Origin: Cristatella mucedo
Taxonomy: Eukaryota > Bryozoa > Phylactolaemata > Cristatellidae
Assembly (NCBI GenBank): GCA_009760855.2
Contig: WPIO01000031.1
Location: 4,079,001 to 4,142,500 of the forward strand
Length of the DNA stretch: 63,500 nucleotides
Reading direction: 5' to 3'
The stretch's first letter is position 1, and every line of letters begins with the position of its first letter. The notes beneath the pieces are model-generated. The model saw only the letters and a program-made list of their open reading frames with translations. It searched no databases and was not told the DNA's origin. Positions 33,816 through 45,331 of this stretch are shown in pieces. The position numbers and the translations under genes are program-made.

Positions 33816-34585
33816 GGAATCTCGACAAGTTATTCTGGAGTTATTTTCACATTTTAGGTCCACGCGAACTAAACGCACTGTCTAATATAGATTTAAGGTA
33901 TAGTTAGAGATGCAGCTTATAGCTGAGAGAAATAGAGACTCAGCTGACTTGAGTCAGGCGAGCGGGTGGCAGCATCCAAAGCCTAGGTAGGAAGTATTTC
34001 CTGTAGAGATTCTGGAGCAAGATAATGCAGGGAACTGAAAGTGTGTGACTTTAAAGTCGATTCGATGCTGGATGATGGAGCATGTGAAGGTTCGGTGAGA
34101 AGTGGTGCAATGTGGAAGTTGCGGCGCTCGCGACAGTCATGCCTAGCAGCAGAGTTTTGCACCGACAGTAAGCGCCTTTTGGTACATATTAGGAGTGCGT
34201 TGCAGAAGTCTAGACGGGATGTCACAGATGCACGGAACAACTTTGGCTTCGGATTATTGTCTTAGCACGCCCGCATTATCACCATGTCACATAGGTGAAA
34301 ATAGCCTGGATTGACTGTGAATCTAATGTGGTCATTCAGTGACAAGTCTATGCGGAATAGGACACTTAGGTGGCATGCAGACGCTCCAGGAGGAAATGTT
34401 CGCCGAGCCGATTTTGATGATTTGGCTTTCCAATTTCTAAGTGACTGAGACCAATTAGACGATTGACAAAAAAAGGAACCACCACTGAAGGAGACGGATC
34501 TCGGACTGGCAGCTCCAAACAAGCGATTCCCATAGAGCCAAGTATGGTTTGGCCCAGTGGTTAAGGTGCTCGCCCCGACCAAGGT
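33816..34585 (-). mobile_element. CR1/L2-like LINE ORF2 fragment
   Basis: The minus strand encodes ACHLSVLFRIDLSLNDHIRF (cf. NLGVIFDSDLSLNDHI), then SRLDFCNALLI (cf. SRLDYCNSLL) and LLSVQNSAARHDCRERRNFH (cf. LQLVQNSAARLV). A decayed 3' part reaches 33,860. Frames are broken by stops. Confidence 0.85.
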
Positions 34586-34670
34586 CTTACCGAGGTCATG
34601 GGCTCGAGCTCTAAGTCACATGTGAAGCACCTGAATAGAGATTAAGTTCTCTTAGGACGCTATACAAATG

Positions 34671-34702
<32 letters not shown>
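34548..34702 (+). mobile_element. Family 1 tRNA-SINE with (AT)n tail
   Basis: TTTGGCCCAGTGGTTAAGGT, GAGGTCATGGGCTCGAGCTC, then AGAGATTAAGTTCTCTTAGG and ACGCTATACAAATGAATTAT, running directly into (AT)n to 34702. Confidence 0.92.
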
Positions 34703-34706
<4 letters not shown>

Positions 34707-35686
34707 AGTACCGATCGTCGCCATGACAGGTACTGGCGAGCTCAGTGAGTTTTCCATGAGCCCGTGATATTCTACAGTCATTTAGCATCGCTGTATGACT
34801 ACTCTGATCCCCCAAGGGGGAGAAAGCACATATAGCAATGCACCTCTCCGCGAAAGAAGCCGTTTAATCGCCTCTTTAGGCTTTTCAGATGAAAGATATT
34901 AGATATTTTTTTAGGTGGAATGATGTCAGATGACAAATAAACCATCCTGACTAAGCTGGATCTATGGGCTTCAGGTATCGACATGATTTCAGTTTTGGAT
35001 CATGGGATTCAATAACCATCGGGATGATATTAATTTTCATTCTTCCTCACTGTTAGCTCTATATGCCGTTTATTTAAGTTTTTAGCTAAACTCTGGTGAA
35101 AAAATTGTGTTAGTGGAAAAATTCGATTAAAAATTACTCAAATAATGTATTTAACTAGCAGCTTGGCCAAAAATGAAATAGTCTAGATAAGTTAATTTCT
35201 CAATGCTTACTTTTTCTCTGCTTGTATTCAGTAAAATACTTTAGTGGCTGTGCACTCTTGCAGAGCAGCGGTAAAGGTACAAGCTTTATTGACTGGTTGA
35301 AATAGATCTGCGTGTGAAATGAGGTCAAGTTAATCGTATTTTTTATCCTTGGTAGGAATCTAGAATAATCTAGCTTTGAAGATTAATTGCTAAGGTCACA
35401 CACAGCGACGGAGCCTGAGGGGGCAGCGGGCATTAGTCCCCCTCCTGAGGAGATGATTGATTACAAGTGTGATCAGCTAGAGTCTGCATACCTGCGTGTT
35501 TCTACAATTCACCAGTATCGCTTCGTGGCGCTTACTCTACCGGTATCGGTCAAGCAGCGTCTTGCTCGCATTGCGTTGCGAAAACGACACAAGTCGGCGG
35601 TGCTTTAAACGTTTGTAATAATACGAGGTTATCGCATAGGTGTTCGAGCTAAACAAATATTTCTTTCATGTATTCATTCATTTTAG
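34703..35686. other. Intronic stretch, nothing recognised
   Basis: AT-rich between 34,990 and 35,380. It ends in the T-rich acceptor of the 35687 exon. Confidence 0.4.
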
Positions 35687-35853
35687 GGTCGCCTTACTGC
35701 CCACTGGCATTACATTTATTTCCAATGCCATCCTAGAAGATTCAGGAGAGTACTGGTGCAGTGCTGCAGTCGAGCAGTTTAACAGGACAGTAGCACCGTG
35801 GGTGCTGAGCTCAGTTATTCAGCTCCGTGTCGTTGGGTCGCCATCAACGGGCG
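35687..35853 (+). CDS. Second half of Ig domain (E)
   Basis: 167-bp exon, acceptor ATTCATTTTAG, donor GGCG|GTGAGT, phase 2 to phase 1. Encodes ALLPTGITFISNAILEDSGE then YWCSAAVEQFNRTV, the classic E-F strands with D-S-G-x-Y-x-C, and a G strand ending SVIQLRVVGSP. NRT is a possible N-glycosylation site. With 32450-32606 it makes one complete Ig domain with an intradomain phase 2 intron. Confidence 0.92.
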
Positions 35854-36349
35854 GTGAGTAGCTCAGGCTCTACGCTCAAAACTTTGTCCTGTCAATCTCT
35901 GCCACGAATGATTAAGCTGTAAGCATCAGTCACACCATCCCCACAGGATAAGCCTGGACACAAACAGGTGGATTCGGTGGCGAAACAGTAATCGCACTGG
36001 GTTTTCTGGGTTATCACTTCTGTACCATCTGTACCAGTGAGCCTTTCCCTCGATCTAATGAGCCGGCGTTTCTATTTGTCCGTCAGTGCGATTCGGCCTC
36101 CTAGCCCGTCTGAAAGTATTTAGAGCGCCCGTATGTCTTAAATTCCCTCCTTTGTTCGAGCATGCTCGTAATTGCTCAATAGGTTTGGGAGACACGTCAA
36201 GGCATCGGCAGCGGCAGTAGGAGCAGCAGCAGGAGCAGCACTCCTAAGACACAGGAAAAAAGATGCATGCTTTATGTGGCGCTATCAAAAAAATCTTATC
36301 GCTTCTGTCCTTTGTCATGTTAATGCACAGTTTCTGAACATACGAGCAC

Positions 36350-36560
36350 ACAAAGGATAATATGCTCGGACCGAAAAGGCTGCGACGGACGGGTAGATTT
36401 TCGGCTTCTTTCTGAATAGCGTCGAATCAGAAGGTGACACGTGATATCAATAGATAGTGAGTTCCAGGCTTTGGAAGCAAAGCAACTGGAGTCACGGTCT
36501 GCAGCGAGGCTGATAGCTCGCTGCCGCTTGATTGACACTTGCTGCAGGCTTTTTTTTATG
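36350..36560 (-). mobile_element. LINE ORF2 C-terminal fragment
   Basis: The minus strand encodes RDSSCFASKAWNSLSIDITC, corresponding to RAFS..APKAWNSLP, with degraded flanks. It lies just upstream of the Ig exon at 36594. Confidence 0.75.
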
Positions 36561-36593
36561 AAAATTGATTTGAAGAAGGCCACTCGCTTTTAG

Positions 36594-36722
36594 GAAACTC
36601 CGATATGCGAGTCATTCAAGCACCACCACCGACCGTCGCTGCCTTAGAGGGTGACATCGTGGTGGTACCCTGCATTGTCGAGCTATCCGGAACGGCATTT
36701 ATTACCTGGTGGCCGAGAAGAG
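36594..36722 (+). CDS. First half of Ig domain (F)
   Basis: 129-bp exon, acceptor CTCGCTTTTAG, donor AGAG|GTAACG, phase 1 to phase 1. Encodes PPPTVAALEGDIVVVPCIVE then LSGTAFITWWPRRG: proline-rich A strand, B-strand Cys and C-strand Trp pair. The partner is the exon at 38526, using its phase 1 acceptor. The preceding exon ends in phase 1, so the reading frame is continuous. Confidence 0.88.
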
Positions 36723-36810
36723 GTAACGTGTGAACTCCGCTTTTCTGGCATATGTGCAGCTGAACGCAGGATTTGGCACCTGAGCATAGAGTTTGGTAGC
36801 TAAGAAAAAA

Positions 36811-36971
36811 CTAGCTGATTAAACAGCCTATTTTCTGTAGCAACAGACGAGCCTCTACAGCCATCACCACCACTTGCGCCGCCAATAAGGATCGCCCACC
36901 GCAGGATTCGAACCCACGACCTTGGGACGTGGAAAACAACCGCCTTACCTAGTGTGCCATCGCGGCTCACC
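36811..36971 (-). mobile_element. Family 2 tRNA-SINE
   Basis: Minus strand GTGATGG-type head (GCGATGGCACACTAGGTAAG), B box CGTGGGTTCGAATCCTGCGG, body, end GGCTGTTTAATCAGC. It sits in the intron splitting Ig domain F. Confidence 0.9.
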
Positions 36972-38525
36972 TAAGCTGTAGACTATATAATTACTAGAAC
37001 CCTTACTCGCCATTTTCTACACGACATAGCTAATAAATCGCTGAAGTAGGCAGTCAGTCCATAATAGTAATAGTAAGTTGTATTACAGGCATTCACCACA
37101 GGCGATAATGCATTGCACGGGTTTCCGTGGCTTGGTGATATCTTTTAAAATTTCTGTCAATTCAAGTTTCTGCCTGGCCCATCGAGCCACATTAAAGGCC
37201 ACTTAAAACGCTCAGCTGTGGCAGACATCACTCGGTTGTGGGCAGACATCACTTGATGGCCATGAAAGCCTTCGAGGTCCTCAGGGTCCAGAATTTAACC
37301 ATTAAGTCTCCCTGACTGATAATCGCAGTACATTTTCTTCGTCTGTTGCCGTACTTCGATCGGCAGTAGTTATTGCGAAATTTGGTCCCACGGAAATTCA
37401 TACTGCAGCTTGCGAAACTCTCGCCTAATTGTTTGCACTTTCCAGCAAGCAACTATGCACCGAAACACAACACAGTTAATTGTCTACCTCCCATCAGCTG
37501 CATGCAAAATGTAAATAGCACTGCACATTTTATTAAAAGCTTTCTCCTGCTCTCCCTTCCTCTCTCCCTCCTTCCTACCTCGATCTCCCTTATCATCTCT
37601 CTCTCTCTCTCAAGCTCTCCTTTTTTATGGATCTGTACGTACGTACTTATTTATAACGAAGGTTCAAACCACTTTAGTTCAATTTGACTTCTTATTTTAT
37701 GCATAGCACACACGAACTGTTTATAAGTTGGGCAATTATATCGGAATAACCTCAAGAATTTTCAACAGCACGATTGGGGTTGACTAAGAAACAACGAACC
37801 ACTCGGTAAATCAAATGATGGTATGTCACTCTTCGTTTGATCTGCCGTAGTGACACAAATAGAAGGTATTTAACAATTTACGTAACTCCAAGGAGAATCT
37901 AATCGGCTGTACAAGTCTTAGTCATGTCGTTCTCATCTTCCACCATCGTCTCCATCCCTTTATCGCCTCCTTCGTTCATCTTCCTTTACGGCTACAATTC
38001 CTTCGACTAGAGCGGCCTTCACCTCGAGGTCCGTGATTTCGCATACTTGCTGACCTCCTATGCATATGTAGACCTACAGCTCGTCGAGCGCTCTAGAAGC
38101 GTGAGCGCTATCGGTATGCTTAAGGTAGCTCTCTTTAAAATTTGCTTTCGTCAGGCCTGCTCAAGCGAGTAGAGGGAGATCAACAGAAATGTTCACCAAA
38201 TAGGAGTCTGCAGTGGAACTGAAAGGCTTCAGTACTTTTTGCGAAGTCTCATTTTATTTTACGAATAGCATTGAAACCATTTATAAATAGCTTCGATAGA
38301 GAACTGTTGATTCCACAACCAGCTCGACATACGCAGAAGCAGAGATCGGATCGAGCCTGCTTGAATACGTGCACCATTTTGAATGACGGCTTCAAGAAGC
38401 AAAGTTATACTGTGCGTTGCTGCAGTAAGCTTCTTCGCAAATAGGTGCACACTGCAGATGCCATCTCCTAGTTATTATTATGCATAATGCTCGCAGGGCG
38501 CTCGTGAGCGAAGCACGTGTTCCAG
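36972..38525. other. Intronic stretch, (CT)n near 37550-37620
   Basis: No exon or repeat family beyond a pyrimidine-rich simple repeat near 37,550-37,620 and a short GTACGTACGTAC run. Confidence 0.4.
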
Positions 38526-38678
38526 GATTTTTCAACGATTGCTCTGGGCCGGAAGTTAAATACCTCTGGTTAGAAAATGTCGCCGCGTCCGACTCCGGAT
38601 ACTACGATTGTGTGATCTGTCGTCATCTGAACGACACTCAGCCAATCGTCCTAAATGTCACTCGTCTGACAGTCCAAG
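38526..38678 (+). CDS. Second half of Ig domain (F)
   Basis: 153-bp exon, acceptor CACGTGTTCCAG, donor CCAAG|GTAGGC, phase 1 to phase 1. Encodes EVKYLWLENVAASDSGYYDC then VICRHLNDTQPIVLNVTRLT: E strand, D-S-G-Y-Y-x-C F strand and a G strand, with NDT and NVT as possible glycosylation sites. An upstream AG at 38496 would put the frame out of phase with the previous exon, which decided the start chosen here. Confidence 0.92.
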
Positions 38679-38963
38679 GTAGGCTGCAGGCACGAACCGA
38701 ACGCTCGGATGCACAGGGTCGGCAGAGCACTGACACGTTCTTACGTCTACAGAGCAACTTGTAGGCGCTTCTTCTTTCGATGGCTCGGCGAAAGAGCTCG
38801 GCTCTCTCGCCTCGCTCGACTTGTGCGTGCGGCCCGAATCGCAATCAGGCAATCGCAATCAAGCCCTCCTGTTGCCACTTCGGCGGCGAGGTCGTCCTAC
38901 AATCGCTTCCGCTTTCGAGCTTCCGCGAGCGGCGTTTTGCCGCTGCTTCTTTTTCTTTCTCAG

Positions 38964-39127
38964 GCGCTCCGGTTTTAAGCGGCGAGCCGTTCGAGCGAGT
39001 GAACGCAGCGGTCACGCAGCGAGTCAGCGTGAGCTGCGTGCCTTCGGCGTCGCTCCGCGAGCGGAGCGACTATCGAGTCGCCTGGCTTAAGAATGGAATG
39101 CCAGTTCGTCAAGGCGGCTCTTTGCAG
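38964..39127 (+). CDS. First half of Ig domain (G)
   Basis: 164-bp exon, acceptor TTTCTTTCTCAG, donor TTTGCAG|GTGCGG, phase 1 to phase 0. Encodes GAPVLSGEPFERVNAAVTQR then VSVSCVPSASLRER and YRVAWLKNGMPVRQGGSLQ: B-strand Cys, C-strand W-L-K-N-G. The phase 0 end matches the phase 0 start at 41440. Confidence 0.9.
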
Positions 39128-40159
39128 GTGCGGTGCGCTTGCTCCTCGGGCGTTGCCCGGCTGCTTAATGCACTCGCGATTAGAGCCTGACAAAGTTGAA
39201 CTACGTACAATGAGCGGAGCATTGCTAAGCGAGTCAGCGTTGCTTAGAGCTTGACTTTAGACTATTGGGACCGGGGCGGACTGTGAATGGAACGGAACTG
39301 ATATTCTAGCTCAAGCTATTTCACGGATTAGTCGGTCAGAATTTCAAACTCTTGTTACTAAAGCCATGCAATAAGTGGTTAATCAAGCTGGCGCTTGTCA
39401 TCAAAACAAGTAACCTTTTTGTTAAAACAATGCTGTTAGCTCCCTTGGACTGCTTACGAAAGAGCTCGTCACGTCGCACTGCCATAACACGAAACTCAGG
39501 CTGTATCCGGAATAATGTTATCTCAAAATCAGGAACGCTTACTCAATCGCACAAATTTGGTTTACAGTAGGTACTTGTATGAGACCTATCCCTTAAGAAA
39601 TAAAACGAGTGTCATTAATTGTTCTTGCTGAATTGCAAATGGTTATTTTCGCAACTGAAAGCAAGATGCAAATACAATCAGATCATCCACACCGAAGTGC
39701 CCTAATGCGACTGGAGGATAAAGCGTGATGAACACTGACCACATACAAACTGGCTATTATGCAGACGTGTGCATATATGAACAATTATGCCAATGCAAGA
39801 CATGTCACCTTCTTAGCAAAGGCTTGAGGAATGTTTTGTTCGTGTAGGAACACAAGCCACAGAACGAAACTCAGCGGCTTTGTGAAGAATTCTTATTAGG
39901 GCGCTAGATGCTAGGCTATTTTTCGTACTAATTACTCATTACACTGAACTTTTTTTTAGCCGCTACGGATTCTCGTCGATTCTAGCCGATCTCGTCGCCC
40001 TGCTACCTCGAAAACAAAGAGCAGTACATGATCTGCCAGCGAGAATAAAATGAGGAGATTAGATTGGTCGGCTCCTGTCACGCATCAGAGTTCATCTAGA
40101 GTTCAACAGCGAGTTCAACAGATTCGCGAGATTCGACGCTAAATATATGAAAGATACTT
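39128..40159. other. Intronic stretch, nothing recognised
   Basis: No exon or known repeat seen. Confidence 0.4.
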
Positions 40160-40275
40160 CATTTTTATATCGCCCTAAGAGAACTTAATATTCTCGATCC
40201 GGGCGCTTTACGCATGCCGCAGGATTCGAGCCCTCGATATCGGCCGTTAAAGGCGAGCGTCGTACTCCAAGCGAC
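40160..40275 (-). mobile_element. Family 1 tRNA-SINE, 5' truncated or decayed
   Basis: Minus strand shows the B-box region (GATATCGAGGGCTCGAATCC), GCGGCATGCGTAAAGCGCCC and the tail AGAATATTAAGTTCTCTTAG-GGCGATATAAAAATGAA. The head is diverged. Confidence 0.7.
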
Positions 40276-41439
40276 CATTGACGCGAGCGTCCATTGACGC
40301 GTTGGCGCGTTCGCTTCCCGAGCTAGAGGCACGATAAGGGGTTCTGAGGGGCTCTCTCTGACAGAGCTATCGAAGTCCGTCAGACGATTCGGCGATTCTA
40401 TTTGAATTGTGCTTTTCCATTTAATCGTTCAGGTTCGTTCGTTTTCGTTTTCCTAAATTGTCGAGCGACAACTCGAGGGAATAAACGCAGGCTGGTTTTA
40501 GACATCCGGCCTCCGTTGCTGTCGCTAGGAATAACTCCAAAACTGCGGCGATGATTGCTGACCCGCGTATCAAAGTTTGTTGTCTTGATGAGGCATTGCT
40601 ATTGCTTCAATCGCTGCGGCCGGCTATCTTCAAGCCACATACCTGCAGCAAAGATTCGGCTCTGTCGCTCTGTGAAATAAGCTGAGCAACAAATTGACCG
40701 AGTGGAATTATTTCTGAGGTCGTGCCGCGTACAGATTGCTTTCTTACTCTGTACTGACTTTTACGCTTGCATACATTGAAGTTGCCTGTACGACCTGCTA
40801 GCCGCGATTCGAGAATCGTTAGGCCAACGCTCCACCTCGAAGACGCAAAGCGTAGCGCACCCGTAGCATTTCACACGAAAAGTAGAATTCTGGGGGCGCC
40901 ACTATACACGCGTTCGAACGAATACATAGGCGGCCACTGGGCGCGTTTGAAACGATTCACGCATGGAAGCACTTGGTTCGACCTTCAAAGCTTGCCGCTG
41001 CTCGGGATTCCATCCCTGCCAGCAGCCTCGCCACAGCAGTATACGATCCTCCTCCTTGTGTGTTTAGGTCTCGACGTGACAACTAGTCGTTCGCTTTTTT
41101 TCTGCCGGAGCTTCACTGTCGACTTGAACGATTCTTGCCCATCGTGTCTCTGCTAGCGATCACGACTGCGCCTTGCAAAGCTCTCCACCTCTTCTCGTTA
41201 CTTAATTTGCTCGCCTACTCGTTCGACTCTCTTGACTTTAGCTTTGTGTGAGGTGGCATACCTTGCTGCCCATCGTGTACTCATCGAGTCCAGGGGGCCT
41301 TATTTTATTCGCGGGCGTGTGCAAATAGGAACGTCGGATTATGGGCGAGCCTCGCTGGCTCTGAGCCAACCAGCTATCGACTGATGCCGGCCGATTGTAC
41401 TTTGAGGTTTACAATTTTTCCATGTCGCTGTAGCTGCAG
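40276..41439. other. Intronic stretch, nothing recognised
   Basis: A 129-codon plus frame at 40767-41156 has no recognisable domain. No repeat family seen. Confidence 0.35.
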
Positions 41440-41560
41440 GATTCGTGGCACTTGCTGCTGACGTCGGTCGACAGTTCGCACGAAGGGTGCTACCAATGCG
41501 TGGCTGAGAACTCGGCAGGGACTGCAAGCCGAACATTTTGCATAACCGTAACGAAGTCCG
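41440..41560 (+). CDS. Second half of Ig domain (G)
   Basis: 121-bp exon, acceptor TGTAGCTGCAG, donor TCCG|GTGAGC, phase 0 to phase 1. Encodes DSWHLLLTSVDSSHEGCYQC then VAENSAGTASRTFCITVTKS, a textbook I-set E-F-G segment (V..S..G.Y.C.A.N.AG), with Cys in place of the usual residue before Tyr. This is the last Ig before the FN3 series. Confidence 0.93.
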
Positions 41561-41735
41561 GTGAGCTAGGCTTAGTTTTAGTCTATGCTTTGGCCGCCAG
41601 ATGAAGATGTCAGGGTCTTTTCGTCATGACTCCTGGCCGAAGTGCCCCACCTAGCGTTCTCTCGCGTGCTACCCATTCCAAGGCGGAAATAATTTTTCTG
41701 AAAGATTGAGACTTGGCGATGGCTACGCTTCGAAA

Positions 41736-42018
<283 letters not shown>

Positions 42019-42249
42019 AATCAGATTAGTCATTTTTTCTCGAGTGACCGTTCAGAAATCTCTGCGAACAATAATAAGCTGCATACGGCCGACAACGAAA
42101 GGTATAGTGAATAAGAGATTAAACTCCTGACATAAATAATCGAAATGGCTGCAGTGCGAATTCATTAAGGTGCTCCTACTTGACAGAGACATATTTGTGA
42201 GCTCTAGCTGTATTTGCTACTCGTAGATTATCCCTTCTTTGTCCACTGC
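42019..42249. other. Intronic stretch, nothing recognised
   Basis: No feature seen between the SINE/(AT)n and the GA tract. Confidence 0.4.
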
Positions 42250-42405
42250 CGATGCCAAAGAGAGCGAGAGAGGCAGAAAATGAGAGCGAGCGAGCGAAAG
42301 AGAGTTAGAACGACAGCTCGAGAGCTAGAGGGCGAGAGCGAACGAGCGAGAGAGGGAGAGCGAGAGAAAAAGCGAGAGAGAGAGTGAGAGGGAGAGCGAG
42401 AACTC

Positions 42406-42438
<33 letters not shown>

Positions 42439-42683
42439 CGCGACAGAGAGATAGCGGGCTAGTAAGAGAGAACGAGAGCCAGAGAGCGAGCGAGTGAGAG
42501 AGAGAGAGAGAGCAAGCGAGCGACAAAGAGGGCGAGAAAGAGCGGGAGAGCGATAGCGAGAGCGAGAGAGCGAGCGGGAGAGAGAGCGAGAGAGAGAGAG
42601 GGTGAGAGAGAGAGAGCGAGAGAGAGAGCAAGCGAGAGAGAGAGAGCGAACGAGCGAGAGAGAGAGCAAGGGAGAGAGAGAGC

Positions 42684-42756
<73 letters not shown>
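42250..42756. repeat. 500-bp GA/GC-GA purine-rich satellite
   Basis: GAGA and GAGC words throughout, ending in a pure (GA)n run (42682-42756). A large, strongly strand-asymmetric purine tract about 430 bp upstream of the first FN3 exon. Confidence 0.97.
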
Positions 42757-42759
<3 letters not shown>

Positions 42760-43181
42760 TGAGATCGACGGACGCCGAACGTTGTCGGGATACTGTCGGC
42801 ATTGCGAAAATCCCGAAAAATGACACAATCGAGCTGATTAAATTTCGAGCTAGCAGCCGCGAGATGGTCGTCTTAGGGAAATGGTAGTTGATAAGCGTGT
42901 AACCGCGGCTGCTGCGACGACTCGTGGTCGACGTCCCGGTGCAAACCGTGCAGTATGGAGTTCGAGCGATGGGCCGCGTCCGGGTCGAGGATCGTCGAGG
43001 GTCCGCCCGACCGCTTACCTACAGCAAATCGGAGCCTAGCTGCTTGACGCCGATGCTAGCGCAGGGCTCGAGGCGAACCGCACATTCGCTCGCGCGCTCG
43101 AGGTTTGGCGGAGCGAGCCCCAATGTTCGAGCGAGCCAGCGAGTCAGCCGTGGCGCCGCCGCCGCACTCGTGCGATTGCAG

Positions 43182-43586
43182 AGCAGCCGCACGGTTCGGC
43201 GATACTCAGCGTTCTTCCCGGGGCTTGCCAAGCAGACAGCAGACTGACGGTGGTGTGGGAGATACGCTACGACGACGTGCGCAAGCTGGTGGCGTCGGCC
43301 GTACAGTATGCGCCGATCACTCGGAGCGACCCTTATCAACCCTTGGAGAAAGTTATCCCTCCTGCCTCATGCCGGCTGCCTTGCGATGACGACTTCTCCG
43401 GCGCCGGCGGTCTCAGGCTGGGCTTGAGTTCGGCGGCGGTGGTGGGCGCTCACTGCGCTCGCTGCCAGACCGATCTGGATCAGCTGTCGCCTGCGACGAC
43501 GTACGCGCTGCGACTGCGCCTGTTCTACACTCGCGGGCCGAGAGACTACACGAACGCAGTGAATGCCACGACTGCACCGCGATTCG
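43182..43586 (+). CDS. FN3 domain 1, single exon, Cys-rich insertion
   Basis: 405-bp exon, acceptor CGTGCGATTGCAG, donor TTCG|GTGAGC, phase 1 to phase 1, joining the phase 1 end of the last Ig exon. Landmarks are the B-strand Trp (SRLTVVWEIRYDD), then a long C'-E region holding a CRLPC motif and an HCARC motif, then the E-F hallmark LDQLSPATTYALRLRLFYTR and NATTAP at the end. At about 135 residues it is longer than a usual FN3 (about 90). The extra part carries the paired cysteines, unusual for FN3, which generally lacks disulphides. Confidence 0.82.
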
Positions 43587-43857
43587 GTGAGCAGCGAGAC
43601 GCGGCGGCCGCCGCCGAGACGGATCGTGCCCAGCTTACGCGACAACCGGTTCAGCACTCTATTTTGATCGGCTTCGATCGGCAAGAGCCGACGTCGCAGC
43701 TTCCGCCGAGTTTCTTCCATACGAAGCCTCAATCAAGCGAGCCTCGCTTTTTTTGGGGGGCAGAGGAGGGAGCTGGGATGGCGCTGCTGCTACGGTGGGT
43801 GGAATTACCGTCTATTTGTCCGCACTAGTTGTGTTTTATTTATTATTCTTAACGCAG

Positions 43858-44043
43858 GCTTCCAGTCCGTACAGGCGAAAGTATACGGATCGTCGGCCAT
43901 CTTGCTCGACTGGAGCCAGCTGGCGAACGGTGACGCTGCGGGGACATACACGATTTTCTTTCGGCTGAAATTCGCCGGCGGCGATCTTCCCATCGTCGAT
44001 CGCCAGGTATCCAGAGTTGAGCAGCAGTTTTATCTCGTAACAG
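43858..44043 (+). CDS. FN3 domain 2, first part
   Basis: 186-bp exon, acceptor ATTCTTAACGCAG, donor ACAG|GTAAAT, phase 1 to phase 1. Encodes AKVYGSSAILLDWSQLANGD then AAGTYTIFFRLKF and VEQQFYLVT: B-strand Trp, C strand Y-x-I-x-F and an E strand. The next exon supplies the L-x-P-x-x-x-Y motif. Confidence 0.87.
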
Positions 44044-44737
44044 GTAAATGCCGCAGCGCTTAGGCCGCGTACGATGCATCCGCTCTGTCGTGGCGAATGC
44101 TCTATTTCCGGTCACTCTATCCGGGTGCTTCCCTTTGCTCGCTGTCGTCGGCGCTGATTAGTTATTCAGAGTTCGCACAGATCGTATCCCGAAAATGCGA
44201 TCTGCGTACGGGACCGTTGTCAGACTTGGTTCGTGCTCCCATTGGCTCCCATCCAGTTGGTATTTTGTGAAGATTCCTCACGAGCGAATGTGGGGTGCTT
44301 CCCACTCACAGAGACCGAAGCGGATACAACGAACCCGCAGCATGTTTCGTGTCTGGAGTTAGTTTCGTTGCGTAACGGTTTCAAGAAAGCGGCCTGGCGC
44401 TCAGCTGATGCTAAGCTGAGGAGAAGCCCGACCGCCAGCGTGCTTAAATGGCGGAGTGTAAGACCTGCTGGCACTCCTGCAGCACAGAGTCTCTCAGGCC
44501 GGCGTTCGCAAAAGCCTTGCGAGATTCGCACTAACTCTGTCGACATTAGGAAGCTGCATTAGCTCACACAGGCCAAGTAAATAGCGCTCTTCTAGGTAGT
44601 GAAACTTCTTGGCTTGCTAACGACATGTTAGGCAAAGCTGGCTGTCGTAGCCTACATTCGCTTCGAGCCGCTTCTGGCCGAACACGCTGAACACGGGGTC
44701 GAGCAGCGCAGCATCGGACGCGGGACTTTTTCCGCAG

Positions 44738-44851
44738 GCCTGAAACCCGGAGACATCTACCAATTCTCGGTCGTGCCCGAGTCACATCGCCGAGCCGACT
44801 GCTCTAGCGCAGCCTGGATGTCGGTCGTTCTGCCGCCAATTTCCACTTCCG
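44738..44851 (+). CDS. FN3 domain 2, second part
   Basis: 114-bp exon, acceptor GACTTTTTCCGCAG, donor TCCG|GTAAGA, phase 1 to phase 1. Joined to the previous exon it reads ...FYLVT-GLKPGDIYQFSVVPES, the standard FN3 E-F turn (G-L-x-P-x-x-x-Y-x-F-x-V), followed by CSSAAWMSVVLPP as strand G. The open frame extends upstream to 44635, but this start is chosen because it completes one FN3 without duplication and has the best pyrimidine tract. Confidence 0.87.
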
Positions 44852-45097
44852 GTAAGACGCTCGCTCCCGACGAACTCACCCGGCGGGCTGAGCTCGACTC
44901 GCGGGCCAGCGCTAGAATCGCTCCTGCGCGCGAGCGTCGCTCGGCTGTGATCTGATCAAGCGAGAGCTCTCAGCTGTGGAGTCGAATCGCTGCGCATGCG
45001 CCGCCGCCACAGCCGCCGTCGGAGGGCGCTGCGGCTGCGGCGATCGTCCCGGCGAACCGGTGTGAGCGAGGGTCGTCGCCGTCGCCCTCCGTTCCAG

Positions 45098-45295
45098 CCA
45101 TTCGCTCGCTTTCGCTGAATGTGAGTGGCTACAATTCGACGGCGGCTCTGGCGTCGTGGACGTCTGATCCACTCTCGCCAACGAGCAACGACGCCGCGGG
45201 CGAGGTCGTGCTCTTTTACGAAGTCGCTTCTCGACAGTACGGCCCATTTCCGCATTCGGGCACCACCGGCAGTCAGCTGATCGGTCTTGCGGAAG
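45098..45295 (+). CDS. FN3 domain 3, first part
   Basis: 198-bp exon, acceptor GCCCTCCGTTCCAG, donor GAAG|GTGAGG, phase 1 to phase 1. Encodes IRSLSLNVSGYNSTAALASW then EVVLFYEVASRQYG and TTGSQLIGLAE: A-B strands with Trp, C strand and the start of the E-F loop. NVS and NST are possible glycosylation sites. The F strand is not in this exon; see the frame-conflicted segment at 45332. Confidence 0.82.
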
Positions 45296-45331
45296 GTGAG
45301 GAGCCCGCCGCACTGCCGCTGCCAGCCCCAG

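Noticed and set aside
38480-38525. Upstream acceptor at 38496 for the Ig F second half
   Set aside because: Phase does not match the phase 1 end at 36722; the acceptor at 38525 does.
42305-42828. Two overlapping minus-strand frames of about 170 codons and an Arg/Glu plus frame
   Set aside because: All lie in the (GA)n satellite and show only Ser/Leu or Arg/Glu periodicity.
44635-44737. 5' extension of the FN3 2 second exon (AYIRFEPLLAEHAEHG...)
   Set aside because: Open and FN3-like, but would duplicate C-E strands already encoded at 43858; the acceptor at 44737 gives a single clean FN3.
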